From assembly GCA_047967505.1 (NCBI GenBank), contig CM106539.1: 64,000 nt of DNA. One strand, written 5' to 3'. The position numbers and the translations under genes are program-made. The stretch comes from Dipteris shenzhenensis (Eukaryota; Polypodiophyta; Polypodiopsida; Gleicheniales). Positions 47,336 to 56,232 of this stretch are shown in pieces. The notes beneath the pieces are model-generated. The model ran no database searches, was not told where the DNA came from, and saw nothing but the letters and a program-made list of their open reading frames with translations. The first letter of the stretch is position 1. Each line of letters starts with the position of its first letter.

Positions 47336-47346
47336 GTGTTGTTGTG
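47317..47346 (-). repeat. Right terminal inverted repeat of the CACTA element
   Basis: The reverse complement starts CACAACAACACAAAGCAACT and continues ATAGACGCGC. TAA follows at 47,347. Confidence 0.93.
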
Positions 47347-47349
47347 TAA

Positions 47350-49109
47350 GTTTGCCAAGCAATTGACGATATGGAAACTATGTCATGAACCTCTTGTCAT
47401 GCTCAGATTCTGAACAATCTGTGAGTGACAGTTTGCAAGGGATGGCTAGTGGAGTGGTAGATGGTTTGATGTTTGACATGCCAAATTCGTGAAGAATCTC
47501 GTCAAGGAATTTTGTTTGGTGCAGGTGAAGCGTGCCACGGGTTCGATCACGGTTGACTTGAAAACCCAGAAAGAATGTAAGAGGACCCAAATCTGTGATA
47601 GCGAATACGGACGCAATTTCTTTTATAGCAGTGGTTACAAGTGAGGCGGAGGAACCGATTAGTGGAATATCATCGACATATAGAGCAACAATTAAAAATG
47701 AAGTAGAAGTGTGACAAATATAAATGTTCGGTTCAGAGAGGAGACGGTAGTACCCGTGTTGAAGCATGAATGTATTAAAGCGTTGGAACCACAACCGGGG
47801 AGATTGCTTTAGACCATAGAGTGAACGATGAAGTCGACACACATATTGAGGGCGCTCAGGATCAACGAAGTGTTGAGGCTGCTCCATATAGATCTCCTCA
47901 GGTAAGTCTCCATGAAGGAAAGCTGTTTGAACGTCTAGGTGGTGAATCTCGAAATTCAGATATGTCGCCAGCGCCAGTAATATTCGAAACGAAGCCATGC
48001 GAAGCACAGGGGAGAATGTCTCATTATAGTCCAAGCCTTCGACTTGGCTGAAGCCTTGGGCCACTAATCGAGCTTTGTAGCGTGCTATTGTGCCATCAGA
48101 ATTAAGCTTGCATCGTAAGATCCATTTGCAGCTTATAGTATTCAGGTTTGATGGAAGGGGTACAAGCTCGCGACCACGTGCGGTTGGAAACGAGGGATGC
48201 ATACTCAGATTGCATTGCGCCAAACCAATAAGACGAATCGGGACCTGCAAGAACTTGATGTACCGAAATTGGACTTTCACCGGTAGGGAGAGAAGAAGTC
48301 GAAACGTCGCAGGTAGATACAACAGAGAAAGCGTATTCAGGGACAAAGTGATGTGCAGCCAAAAGGGCATCGACCCGTTCTGTGGTGTGATAGAGATCGT
48401 CTAAGGAACGGGTTCGATGGGATGAAGAAGATGGCCGTTGTTCGATTAGGGGAGCAGGCAAATCGACATCGGAAGGAACACTTGCATGAGGCGAAATTGG
48501 TAGGATGTCAATTGGGTGAGTGTTTGCATGATTGATGGACGTGGTAGAAGTACGGCGGATGGAGTGAGGGGTCTGTTGCCCGGATGGACGCCAAGGTGGT
48601 CATGAATAAGGACTGACTCGACGGCCATGAATTGGTGATGGGCGTTGTTCTAGTGCGGGACTATAAGCCAATTGCCTGGAGGAGCGATGAGCTTTTGGAG
48701 TGTGAGATCGTGTAGCACTGTGAGGCTGTGTTTCTGTTGGTTGTTGTGGTAACAGAGGTGTTTCTGGAGGGATAAGGCTCGGGGATGGAGGAGGTTGTGG
48801 GAGCACAGGTGGATTTGGTGGTGGTGGTGCCATAGGACCAGGTAAGATTAACGGATCGGGAGGAGCCCGCCAAGTCACAGTTGTGGGAGGTCTTAGTCGA
48901 CAATCAATTGATTGATTACGAGAAGAGGAGCGCATTTCAGACACACTATGTGTTGAGACAGGATTCGAGGTACTCCCAAGAGAGGAGATAAGAGAGTCCT
49001 CATCAAAAATTACTGTGCGTGAAAAGAAGAACCGCTGACTTTGTGGGTCAAAGAGACGGAATCCTTTGACGCCATGTGGTTCACCATAGCCCATGAAAAT
49101 GGTTTTGAT
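47350..49109 (-). pseudogene. Copia D pol, integrase end and reverse transcriptase
   Basis: Minus strand from 49,109: KTIFMGYGEPHGVKGFRLFD and SRTVIFDED (integrase C-terminus), a long Pro/Ser-rich linker, then a frameshifted join near 48,170. RT follows: KWILRCKLNSDGTIARYKAR, LVAQGFSQVEGLDYNETFSP, FEIHHLDVQTAFLHGDLPEE, SLYGLKQSPRLWFQRFN and ALYVDDIPLIG with the catalytic YVDD. It ends with a stop and then YRQLLGKL, where the CACTA element cuts it. The upstream leader, gag, protease and integrase core are absent. Confidence 0.92.
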
Positions 49110-49199
49110 AGCGTGTCCAATCGACTACGCCTCTTCGTATCATAATTATTTACAACAATTAATAAAATGTTTATGAAGTGTTTGCATTACATTTCTACA
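49110..49199 (-). repeat. Partial 5' LTR of copia D (90 bp)
   Basis: Nearly identical to 38,983-39,072 (one difference, CTTCGT versus CTTTGT). The outer end TCTACA is intact and is followed by the target duplication GTAGC. The inner 112 bp of the LTR and the element's 5' interior are deleted. Confidence 0.9.
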
Positions 49200-49204
49200 G
49201 TAGC

Positions 49205-49400
49205 TGTGCCTCGAGTAGCACCAGCAGCAGTAGCATGAAAACCTACGCCACCTTCACCATTGCAGGTCCGTGTGATGAAGACCCTCCTGATATCTACTCG
49301 ACTAGCTTCCTCGCCATCGCGAATTCTTCAGATGATGCAATAATTTAGTTGTTGGCTCTCCTTATACAGCTTCGGAGAACGTTGCTTTCCCGGTACTCTA
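49205..49400. other. Right half of the copia D target site
   Basis: Resumes the coding-like tandem repeat seen at 38,519-38,865 (AGTAGCACCAGCAGCAGTAG, ACGCCACCTTCACCATTGCA, TGTGATGAAGACCCTCCTGA). The repeat phase is kept across the insertion once one GTAGC is discounted. Beyond about 49,345 it becomes unremarkable and then meets the truncated LTR of copia relic B. Confidence 0.6.
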
Positions 49401-49439
49401 CTGAAGCTTAACGGCCAACCGCAACCCAAACGTTGTATT

Positions 49440-50501
49440 ATCCATGAGTGAACTATAGATCTTTGGAGGATTGGTAATTACCACAATCCCTCCCTGAATC
49501 CAGAATATTTGTTGTGGGTACAAGTCCGATTCCTGAGCGTAGGAAGGTGAAGCGTTCTTTGGCGAATGGCTTGGTGAACAAGTCAACAAGCAACCTTGGT
49601 GAACAAGTCAACAAGCATATCATGCGTCGGGCAGTAGGTGAGTCTGAGAGCACCCTGTTGAACTAAGTCGTGGACGTAATGGTATTGAATTTCAATGTGT
49701 TCGCTACGTTTATGATGGCAGCCATTTTTGATGAGGCAGATGCAACCATGGTTGTTGTTGTAGAGGATAATGTTGGAGAAATTGATGCCGAGTTTTGCTG
49801 ATAGTGCTAAGAGCCAGACGTATTCCTTGGCAGCAGTGCAGACGAAAATGTATTTCGCTTCGATGGAAGAGAGAGCAATTGATCTCTGTTTTGTCGATGC
49901 CCATGAAATCGGTCCTCCAGCGAGAAGGAATACATAGCCACTTGTGGATTTGCGATCATCCGAATCACCAGCCCAGTCAGAGTCAGCATATCCAAGGAAT
50001 TTGGGGGATTTGGTGTGGTAGAGAATGCCGAAGGAAGAAGTACCCTTGAGGTAGCGCAGTACCCTTTTGGCAGCGAGCCAATGTTGAGTACCGGTTGGTC
50101 ATGAATTGAGCGAGCTTTGTGATGGAGGTGGAGATGTGGGGTCGTGTATAGACCATTGTATACATGAGGGACCCAACCAAAGTACGATATGGAACATTCG
50201 ACATGGATTGTTTTTCACCTGGAGAACTGGGACACATTTCGATGGATAATTTGACGTTGGGATCAAGGGGAGTTGCAGAGTCAGTCATGTTGTATTTCTC
50301 AAGCATGAGGTGGATGTAACGTTGATGATGGAGGCATGTGTGCCCTTTTTGTTGATTGCGAGTGACTTCGACCCTGAGGCAGTAATGGAGGGGGCTTGAG
50401 TTAGTCATGGCGAATGTTGATTGGAGTTCTTGCTTGAATAATTGAAGGCGAGGCAGATTAATGCATAGGAGGATTAGATCGTCGATGCCGCAGCCTCCCA
50501 T
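49440..50501 (-). pseudogene. Copia B RT end and RNase H
   Basis: Minus strand from 50,501: GIDDLILLC (remnant of YVDD), LHYCLRVEVTRNQQKGHTCL, HHQRYIHLMLEKYNM and YRTLVGSLMYTMVYTRPHIS. After a frameshift near 50,080, RNase H words follow (DSDWAGDSDDRKSTS, EYVWLLALSAKLG, HIEIQYHYVHDLVQ, VDLFTKPFAKERF). Several frameshifts are present, and a short duplication (AACAAGTCAACAAGC) lies near 49,575. Confidence 0.8.
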
Positions 50502-50529
50502 TCATTCCATTGGGCAGAGGCTTGTGCTT

Positions 50530-51700
50530 CATGGAGGGTTGAAGGTTCACAAATCAAATGTCCTTGGGTAATGAAAGAGTCATTGTCAAATTGCATGGGT
50601 GGTTACCGAGTGCGGGAGGAGTGACGAAGAGGAGGTGGATTCCACGTGTGGAGGGACTAGAGGAGGTGGCGGTGGGGGTGGCTCGAGGTCCAATGGCATG
50701 GTGCATTCGCCGGCGAGCAGCACGTTTGCATGGGGAGGAGGGGACACATGGAGCAGGAGCTCTTTTCCAAGGTGACGAACAGGTGGAGATATGGGTTGCA
50801 TGGGGGAAGATGACATGGCATGGGGGGGTGTGGCAGGGGACTGACGAGTGCAAGGGAGTGAAGCATGTGGCAGGGTGCCAAGGGACAAGGGGGGGCAAGT
50901 AGATTATTGGTGGAGCAGAGGGGGCGGAGATGCATGTGTCAGGGTCCGAGGTTGCATCTTCAACGAAGATAATGTTGCTGGAGACCATGAGGGTGCAAGT
51001 CGATGGCTTGAAGATTTTGTACCAGTGGCAATTGGTTAGGTAGCCGACAAAGATCACAGCCTCTCCTTTAGGGTCAAGTTTTTGTCGATGTTCATCGGAG
51101 ATGTGAACAAAAACGGGGCATCTGAAGACTCGGAGATGGTGGACGGTGGGGTGATGACCATGCTAGAGTGTGTATGGTGTTGATAAGACGATCGGAGTAG
51201 TGGGGGTGCAGATGATCAAGTACACCATAGTCGAGACGACTTTAGCCCACAAGTACTTGGGCAAGCATTTGTGGTGAAGTTTGCAGTGGGACATTTCCAT
51301 TATGACATGATTCTTGAATTCAGAGATCCCATCCTGCTCTAGAGTTTGTGGGGTTGTGAATTCTGTGTGAATCCCAAATGAGGTGTACAGTTGATTGAAT
51401 GCATGGTTGCAGTATTCACCGCCATTGTCGCACCGGAATCATTTGATATGGTGCCCAATTTGGTTTTCCACTAGAGCTTCATATTCGATGAACTTTTTGA
51501 GGAGTTCATCTTTGAATTTGAGAAAATAGATGTAGATATACCGAGAGTAGTCATCAATGAAGGTGACAAAGTACCTGGATCCACCTAGTGAAGGTATCTG
51601 AATCGGGCCGCAGACGTCTAAATGAACAAGATCAAGAGGGTAGGAGGCTCAGTTGTCAGGATTTTGTTAGAAAGCTTCCTTGTGATATTTTCCAAAGATG
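50530..51700 (-). pseudogene. Copia B integrase
   Basis: Minus strand: LDLVHLDVCGPIQIPSLGGS, YFVTFIDDYSRYIYIYFLKF and FRCDNGGEYCNHAFNQLY (catalytic Asp residues). Then comes FTTPQTLEQDGISEFKNHV, where the catalytic Glu region is altered. The C-terminal IFVGYLTNCHWYKIFKPSTC and SSNIIFVED are followed by a low-complexity Pro/His/Ser linker (50,900-50,620). Stops interrupt the core, so it is inactive. Confidence 0.8.
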
Positions 51701-51739
51701 CAGCCGGCACACTGTCAGAGTTCATTGATTTTCTTGTAG

Positions 51740-52235
51740 TTGACTCTACGTCGCCATAGCTTTAAGCTTTTTGGTGCAAGTGTGGCCGAATCGACGATGC
51801 CATAGGACATCGTGATTTGCCTTGGCCACGGATGCAAGTGCATGGTGAGGTGCGTCAGGATAGGAAATGGTGGCATTGAGTCGATAGAGCCTACCACTAT
51901 GTGTGCCGTGAACGTAGAGCCCCATTATGCAACAAGGTGCAATGCCCTCCCTTGAAATGGACTTCAAGACCGCGTTGATGAAGAATGCCAATAGACATAA
52001 GATTCTTGGAAATCTTTGGAACATGCAGGACATTGTGAATGATACCTCATTCTCCGTGAGGTAAGTGGATATCGACGGAAGCTGTGCCCATGGCACTGAT
52101 TGATCTGTTGTCCTCAATGACAATGTTCTTCCCTCCTGGAAGAGATCGATATGATGAGAAGGCATTGATGTCAAAGCACATATTGAAGCTTGCCCCGGAG
52201 TCAAGGTACCAATGTGTGTCATCCTAAGTTGCATT
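51740..52235 (-). pseudogene. Copia B protease and pre-integrase
   Basis: Counterpart of 24,003-24,497. The minus strand carries the WYLDSGAS-type protease start near 52,205, VPKISKNLMSIGILHQRG and HRRFGH. Frame changes occur near 52,050 and 51,910. Confidence 0.75.
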
Positions 52236-52604
52236 AATTCGCTCGATTTTTTTTTTCGATTCGAAAAAATGTAAAAAATCACGATTTTTCCGAATTAAAA
52301 CGAATCCAACGATTTTTCCTAATTTATTCATACGAATAGGTTATTCGTACGAATAAACGATGTTATTCGTACGAATAAACGTAGTATAAATTTGAAACAA
52401 TTGTTATTTTTGGTATTCGTACGAATACATCCAGCTGTATTCTCAAGCCACCCAGTTGCCTGCCTGCCACCTCTTGGTTGCCTACTTGCTACCTGTTACT
52501 TACTTCCATACCTACCAGCTCTCGTCATAGGTACCTTACTGCACCTTACTTTTGTTATAGTCTTTCGTTAGTAATCAATGTTTCTCTCTCTCTTGTTTTG
52601 TTTA

Positions 52605-53340
52605 AGGCTGGCACTCATCTCTCTTGGGAGAGTTGTGTGTTGCAGTCTTTTTAAATTGTTTAATTTTTATTTTGTATTGTATTTATGTGTGTAGACACGC
52701 TGGCACTCATCTCTCTTACGAGAGTTGTATGTTGCAGTCTGTTTTTGTCATGTGTTGCAATTTTAATTATAATATAAATAATTATCTTTTACCTAAGACT
52801 GGCACTCATCTCTCTTAAGAGAGTTGTGTGTTACAGTCCAAGCTTAGCGATGTTTTCATAGATGCTTATTATGGCACTCATCTCTCCCTTGAGAGTTTTG
52901 TGTTATAGTCTAAGTTTAGAGATGTCATCAAGTACTTAGTCTAGCACTCAACTGTCCCTTGTTGATAGTTGTGTGTTGCAATCTAAGTTAGATATCATGC
53001 GACGTTGTCTTAGTCTGGCACTCAACTATCCCTAGATAGTTGTGTGTTGCAGCCTAAGTTAGAAATCATGCGATGTGCTTTTAGACACTTAGTCTGGCAC
53101 TCAATTGTCCCTTGATAGTTGTGTGTTGCAATTGAAGCCTAGTGTTAGATGGTGAAGTCCACGATTAGGTTATATCTAGGACATTTTTTGTGTTTTGATT
53201 TTCTATAGTATGTTACATGATTTGAGGCTTTCAAGAACTTGAGTTGAGAGGTTATACCTAAGTAATTTCTTAGACTGCTTGCATTGATTTTCTTATTGCA
53301 CCTGGCACTGAATTCTTTTTGAATTCTGTGTTGTAGCTTA
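52605..53340 (+). repeat. Array of eight hairpin modules (copy B)
   Basis: Modules at about 52,609, 52,699, 52,799, 52,870, 52,942, 53,014, 53,095 and 53,301. Each is a CTGGCACTCA + palindrome + TTGTGTGTTGCAG unit. Stems include CTCTC-TTAA-GAGAG, AACTATC-CCTA-GATAGTT and GAATTC-TTTTT... One module of copy A (23,310) is missing here. Confidence 0.8.
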
Positions 53341-53640
53341 CTACATATGAGATGGCTCATGCAGGTGAGAAGAGGAATTATCAACCTGATCTCACAAAGT
53401 CTTAGAGGAAGGTGCTGAAAAACGAGAATGTACACTCCTTAATGAATATTGATCAGGACATCATTGAGACAACTTTCCAAAATGGTGAAAGTGGTGTACA
53501 AAATTTGGTCAGGACATTGGCAGAGCTTGGAGGGAGGACCTTGCATGATCTATTTCCATATGTTTTCATGGTAGAGTCTATAGACCAGTATCTGTACCAC
53601 TTAGTGATGGAGGGCCGGCGATGCCTCGGTTAAATAGATT
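53340..53640 (+). pseudogene. Uncharacterised ORF remnant in the copia insert (copy B)
   Basis: Same protein as 22,482-22,808 (DQDIIETTFQNGESGVQNLV, GGRTLHDLFPYVF, VESIDQYLYHLVMEG), with one in-frame stop near 53,404. It is preceded by CTGTGTTGTAG, the last hairpin module's end. Differences between the two copies are scattered, and I did not test whether they favour silent sites. Confidence 0.4.
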
Positions 53641-53934
53641 AAGACATAAACTCATGTGACACAAAGTGGGAGGGTCCTGCTGTAGATGCCAGGGTCACGT
53701 ACATCAAGAATGCGTGGCGAGGTTATAAAGGCAAAGGAGCTGCCCCTTCCATCAATGCACCCATGCCCCCAAGCACAGTCTAGCCACAAGCATCAATGCA
53801 CCCATGCCCCTAGTCATATCTTGCATTACATCCACCACAACCACAAGCACCAATGCACCCACGTCCCTAGTCATATGTTGCATTCCACCCAACGCAGCTG
53901 CAAGCTAGCTCGACTGGTAGGACTTATGAGGATG

Positions 53935-54115
53935 AAGGTGCAATGGGGAGAAAGAGTGTCGGAGATTCGGTCTCCATGCTAGTCATCACGATTGACAAGA
54001 GGTTCTTTTCCTCAAGGACCATCTGGATTTTCCATTTCCAGCATCTATAGTTGGACTGACCTTCAAGATGTTCAAGGATGCGCGCGTTCAAGAGGGTGAT
54101 GGGGTTGAGAGCCAT
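53935..54115 (-). pseudogene. Copia B gag N-terminus
   Basis: The minus strand from ATG at 54,115 matches relic A's gag start (LEGQSNYRCWKWKIQMVLEE) and is then cut by the insert. A stretch present in relic A between METES and the insert border is deleted here. Confidence 0.75.
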
Positions 54116-54513
54116 TGGATAAAGCAAAAAAAAAAAGGGGAAGAGGAAATAAAAGAAACTAGGAAGAATGCTATGGGTGGGGCTTGGTCAGGTAAATAAA
54201 GTTGTGACCAGAGACGAAGGAGTGCATGAGTGTAAAGACTATGCAGCTTAGGAGGAGCTTGTTCATGGGCCCATAACCATTGAGTGGAAATGAAAGCAAC
54301 ACGAAGAGCATGAGTATGCGAAGCGAAACAAAGGCAGGCACAATGACTCAAAGGATTGAGTGAGTTTTAAGTCACTCATCTGTTGCATATATAGATAGGA
54401 TGTGAATACATCAAGAAAGCGAAATACATCAAGAGCAGGTGACTTCAATAGACTTGCCCATTGGTAACAGAACTATGGATCTTTGGAGATCCTCTGGATT
54501 GGTAATTACCACA

Positions 54514-54870
54514 CAACACATGTGCACAAGCATGCACGTGATACCTAGGGTTTCTTAGTAGTGCACCCCTAGAGGTGTACACCATATAACATGATTAAGG
54601 GTATTTGGCGCTTCGATAGAACCCATAAAGAAGAAGGCATACCCCTAACATGCCCATCTATACACCATTGTTACTAATAAGTTAGATGTAGGAGTTTGTG
54701 TAATTACTCCATGATGCCATGTAATATAGAAAATGCAAAAAAAAAAATCTTTATAGTCTAGTTTACAAGTAATTAAACTATGCCTAGTAAACTTTAAATT
54801 AAAAATCGTATTAATTAGTTGGTCCATGTTTGAGTTCTTTGCTCAATTAACCTAAACCCTTCCCATGGAA
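54514..54870. repeat. Flank shared by both copia relics
   Basis: Reverse-complement match of 21,160-21,511, including AGGGGTGCACTACTAAGAAA. It lies outside the LTR start, so the two loci share more than the retroelement. Confidence 0.7.
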
Positions 54871-54974
54871 TTCACATAATTAGTGGCTAACAGACGTAGT
54901 TGCCCCATTATCAGCCTACGATCATTAGGAAGGTGTTGAAGGAGTCTATTGATAGAACCTTGGATTTATTGATA

Positions 54975-56217
54975 AAACTTTGGATTTTTGTTCTCACTAG
55001 TATAAGGACATTTGATCTATCCATATTAAAGACAAAGAACGGGGCATTGGGGAGAGAATTGATAGAAGAAACTTTGAAATTTGCTTGGCTCATATGCATA
55101 CAACCTTGAAGATAGAATTGGATCTTTCTCTTATTAGGGATGCCATAATAAGTACTCTGTTATCTGACGTGGAAGGTGCCATCCATGATCTAGAGCTCTA
55201 GAAAGTCGAGGAGGCTCAAGTTCAAAGAAGTATACAGTGGTTATCACTGGAGGATTTCCCCTCTAAAACTTTTGTCAGTCAATTAAAAAAACACATCAGG
55301 GAGTTGATTGACGCGGTGTTGAATAGAGAGGGTAAGTTGATTGTTGACTATTGGCACATTGTGGATGTGTTCAATCTAAGTTGCCTGCCAGGCCAATCAT
55401 GATGGAGGAATTGTCGAATGCCCTTTCTTGTATGGGTAAGGAAAAGTCACTTGGGAAAAATGGTTTTACATCATAATTCTACCTACACTTTTGGGATACG
55501 CTAAAGGCAAAATTGGTTGAAATGGCTAATGATGCATTTGAGAGAGGTGTTCTTTTAGAGGACGTAATTGTAGGCTTGTGAAGCTCTTTCCCAAAAGATA
55601 AGTGAGGCTTGGACTTGACTGTTGGCTAATAACAATGCTCAAAATTTCCTATAAGATCATTGCTAAAAGTTCTTGCCTTGAGCATAAGGTAAATATGTAC
55701 TATAGTTGTGGATAAAGAGCAAGCATACTTCATCAAATCTAGAGGTATTTTCGAGAGTACTAAATGTCTCTACAACTATTGACTATGTGGCAGCATTTGG
55801 CCAAAGCTTTCTATTCTTGGGCATTGATTTGGATAGGGCATATGACCATGTCCAGTGGAATTTATCCTTCAACTCCTATCTCACTTGGGTTTCGGTGTTC
55901 AATTTGCTAAAATGGTGGGCACACTCTTTGAAAATACCTTTGCCATCCTAGGCCTTAATGGGGGAGCTATTGGCAACTATGCCCTAAAGAGGTTAGTTAG
56001 ACATGGGTGCCCCCTGGCTCCATTATTGTTTGCCATTGGTATTGTTCCCTTGATGGTCAAAATTATCTTGTTTTTTGATGCAAATATAAATTTCATACTT
56101 CCATGAAACTAGTTTCAATACAAGACATGGGCCACTTTTTGACATTGATACCAACTCTAAATACAAAGAATTTTTCTTTTTTAACCAAGTGAAAAGTGTC
56201 AAAAAAGTCTGTCATTA
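54975..56217 (+). pseudogene. LINE ORF2 fragment 3
   Basis: Plus-strand homologue of LINE fragment 1 (ALGRELIEETLKFAWLICIQ, SCMGKEKSLGKNGF, VDKEQAYFIKSRG). The RT block LGIDLDRAYDHVQW contains the catalytic Asp, followed by RHGCPLAPLLFAIGIVPLM. Stops and frameshifts occur throughout. Similarity ends near 56,217. Confidence 0.75.
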
Positions 56218-56232
56218 TATATGTGGGTTGGA

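Larger units (their letters stand above)
39752..47346. mobile_element. CACTA (En/Spm)-superfamily DNA transposon, 7,595 bp, near complete
   Basis: The ends are fixed by three signals. TAA is duplicated outside (39,749-39,751 and 47,347-47,349), the 3-bp target duplication of CACTA elements. The 30-bp terminal inverted repeats match at 27 positions, starting CACAACAA(G/C)ACAAAGCA and ending ATAGACGCGC. The interrupted copia reading frame resumes when the element and one TAA are removed. The element holds a TnpA-like gene (40,382-41,858, minus) and a tnp2/TnpD-like transposase gene (42,924-46,903, plus), transcribed divergently. TAGACGCG-like motifs crowd both ends and the intergenic region. 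Apart from two compensating frame changes in the transposase it looks autonomous. It is younger than copia D. Confidence 0.95.
38871..49199 (-). mobile_element. Ty1/copia element D (minus), split by a CACTA element
   Basis: Exact ends are a 3' LTR at 38,871-39,072 (TGTAGG...TCTACA) and a partial 5' LTR at 49,110-49,199. GTAGC is duplicated directly outside (38,866-38,870 and 49,200-49,204), the 5-bp target duplication expected for copia. The element keeps the integrase C-terminus, RT with YVDD, and RNase H. Leader, gag, protease and most of integrase are deleted, with the junction between LTR and integrase at 49,109/49,110. It is interrupted by the 7,595-bp CACTA element at 39,752-47,346. On the minus strand the RT/RNase H frame reads YRQLLGKL before the insertion and YLVTDTRLDICYS after it. 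Confidence 0.93.
52240..53935 (+). other. Foreign insert inside copia gag (copy B)
   Basis: Counterpart of 22,190-24,000 in reverse. It starts with an AT-rich part with four TATTCGTACGAATA-type palindromes (52,325-52,430), then a T/C-rich stretch with CTGCCTGCCACC (52,440-52,570). The hairpin array (52,605-53,340), the ORF remnant (53,340-53,640) and the Pro/His repeat region (53,690-53,900) follow. The orientation relative to copia is the same as in copy A, so the insert was acquired before the two copies separated. Confidence 0.6.
49440..54513 (-). mobile_element. Ty1/copia relic B with the same foreign insert
   Basis: The minus strand runs from a 5' LTR start at 54,513 (TGTGGTAATTACC) to a 3' LTR start at 49,485, preceded by the purine tract CAGGGAGGGAT. 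Only about 45 bp of the 3' LTR remain. In order: gag start (54,115), foreign insert (about 53,935-52,240), protease and pre-integrase (52,230-51,740), integrase (51,700-50,600), RNase H (50,501-49,500). The RT core between the pre-RT segment (about 50,510) and the GIDDLILL motif (about 50,480) is deleted. It is the opposite-orientation relative of relic A and is non-autonomous. Confidence 0.82.

Noticed and set aside
53895-53985. tRNA-like A box (TAGCTCGACTGGTAGG) with a B-box-like GGAGATTCGGTCTCC in the copia insert
   Set aside because: In copy A the corresponding region is longer and lacks a good B box. In copy B the apparent B box lies in copia gag sequence next to a deletion. No cloverleaf could be supported.
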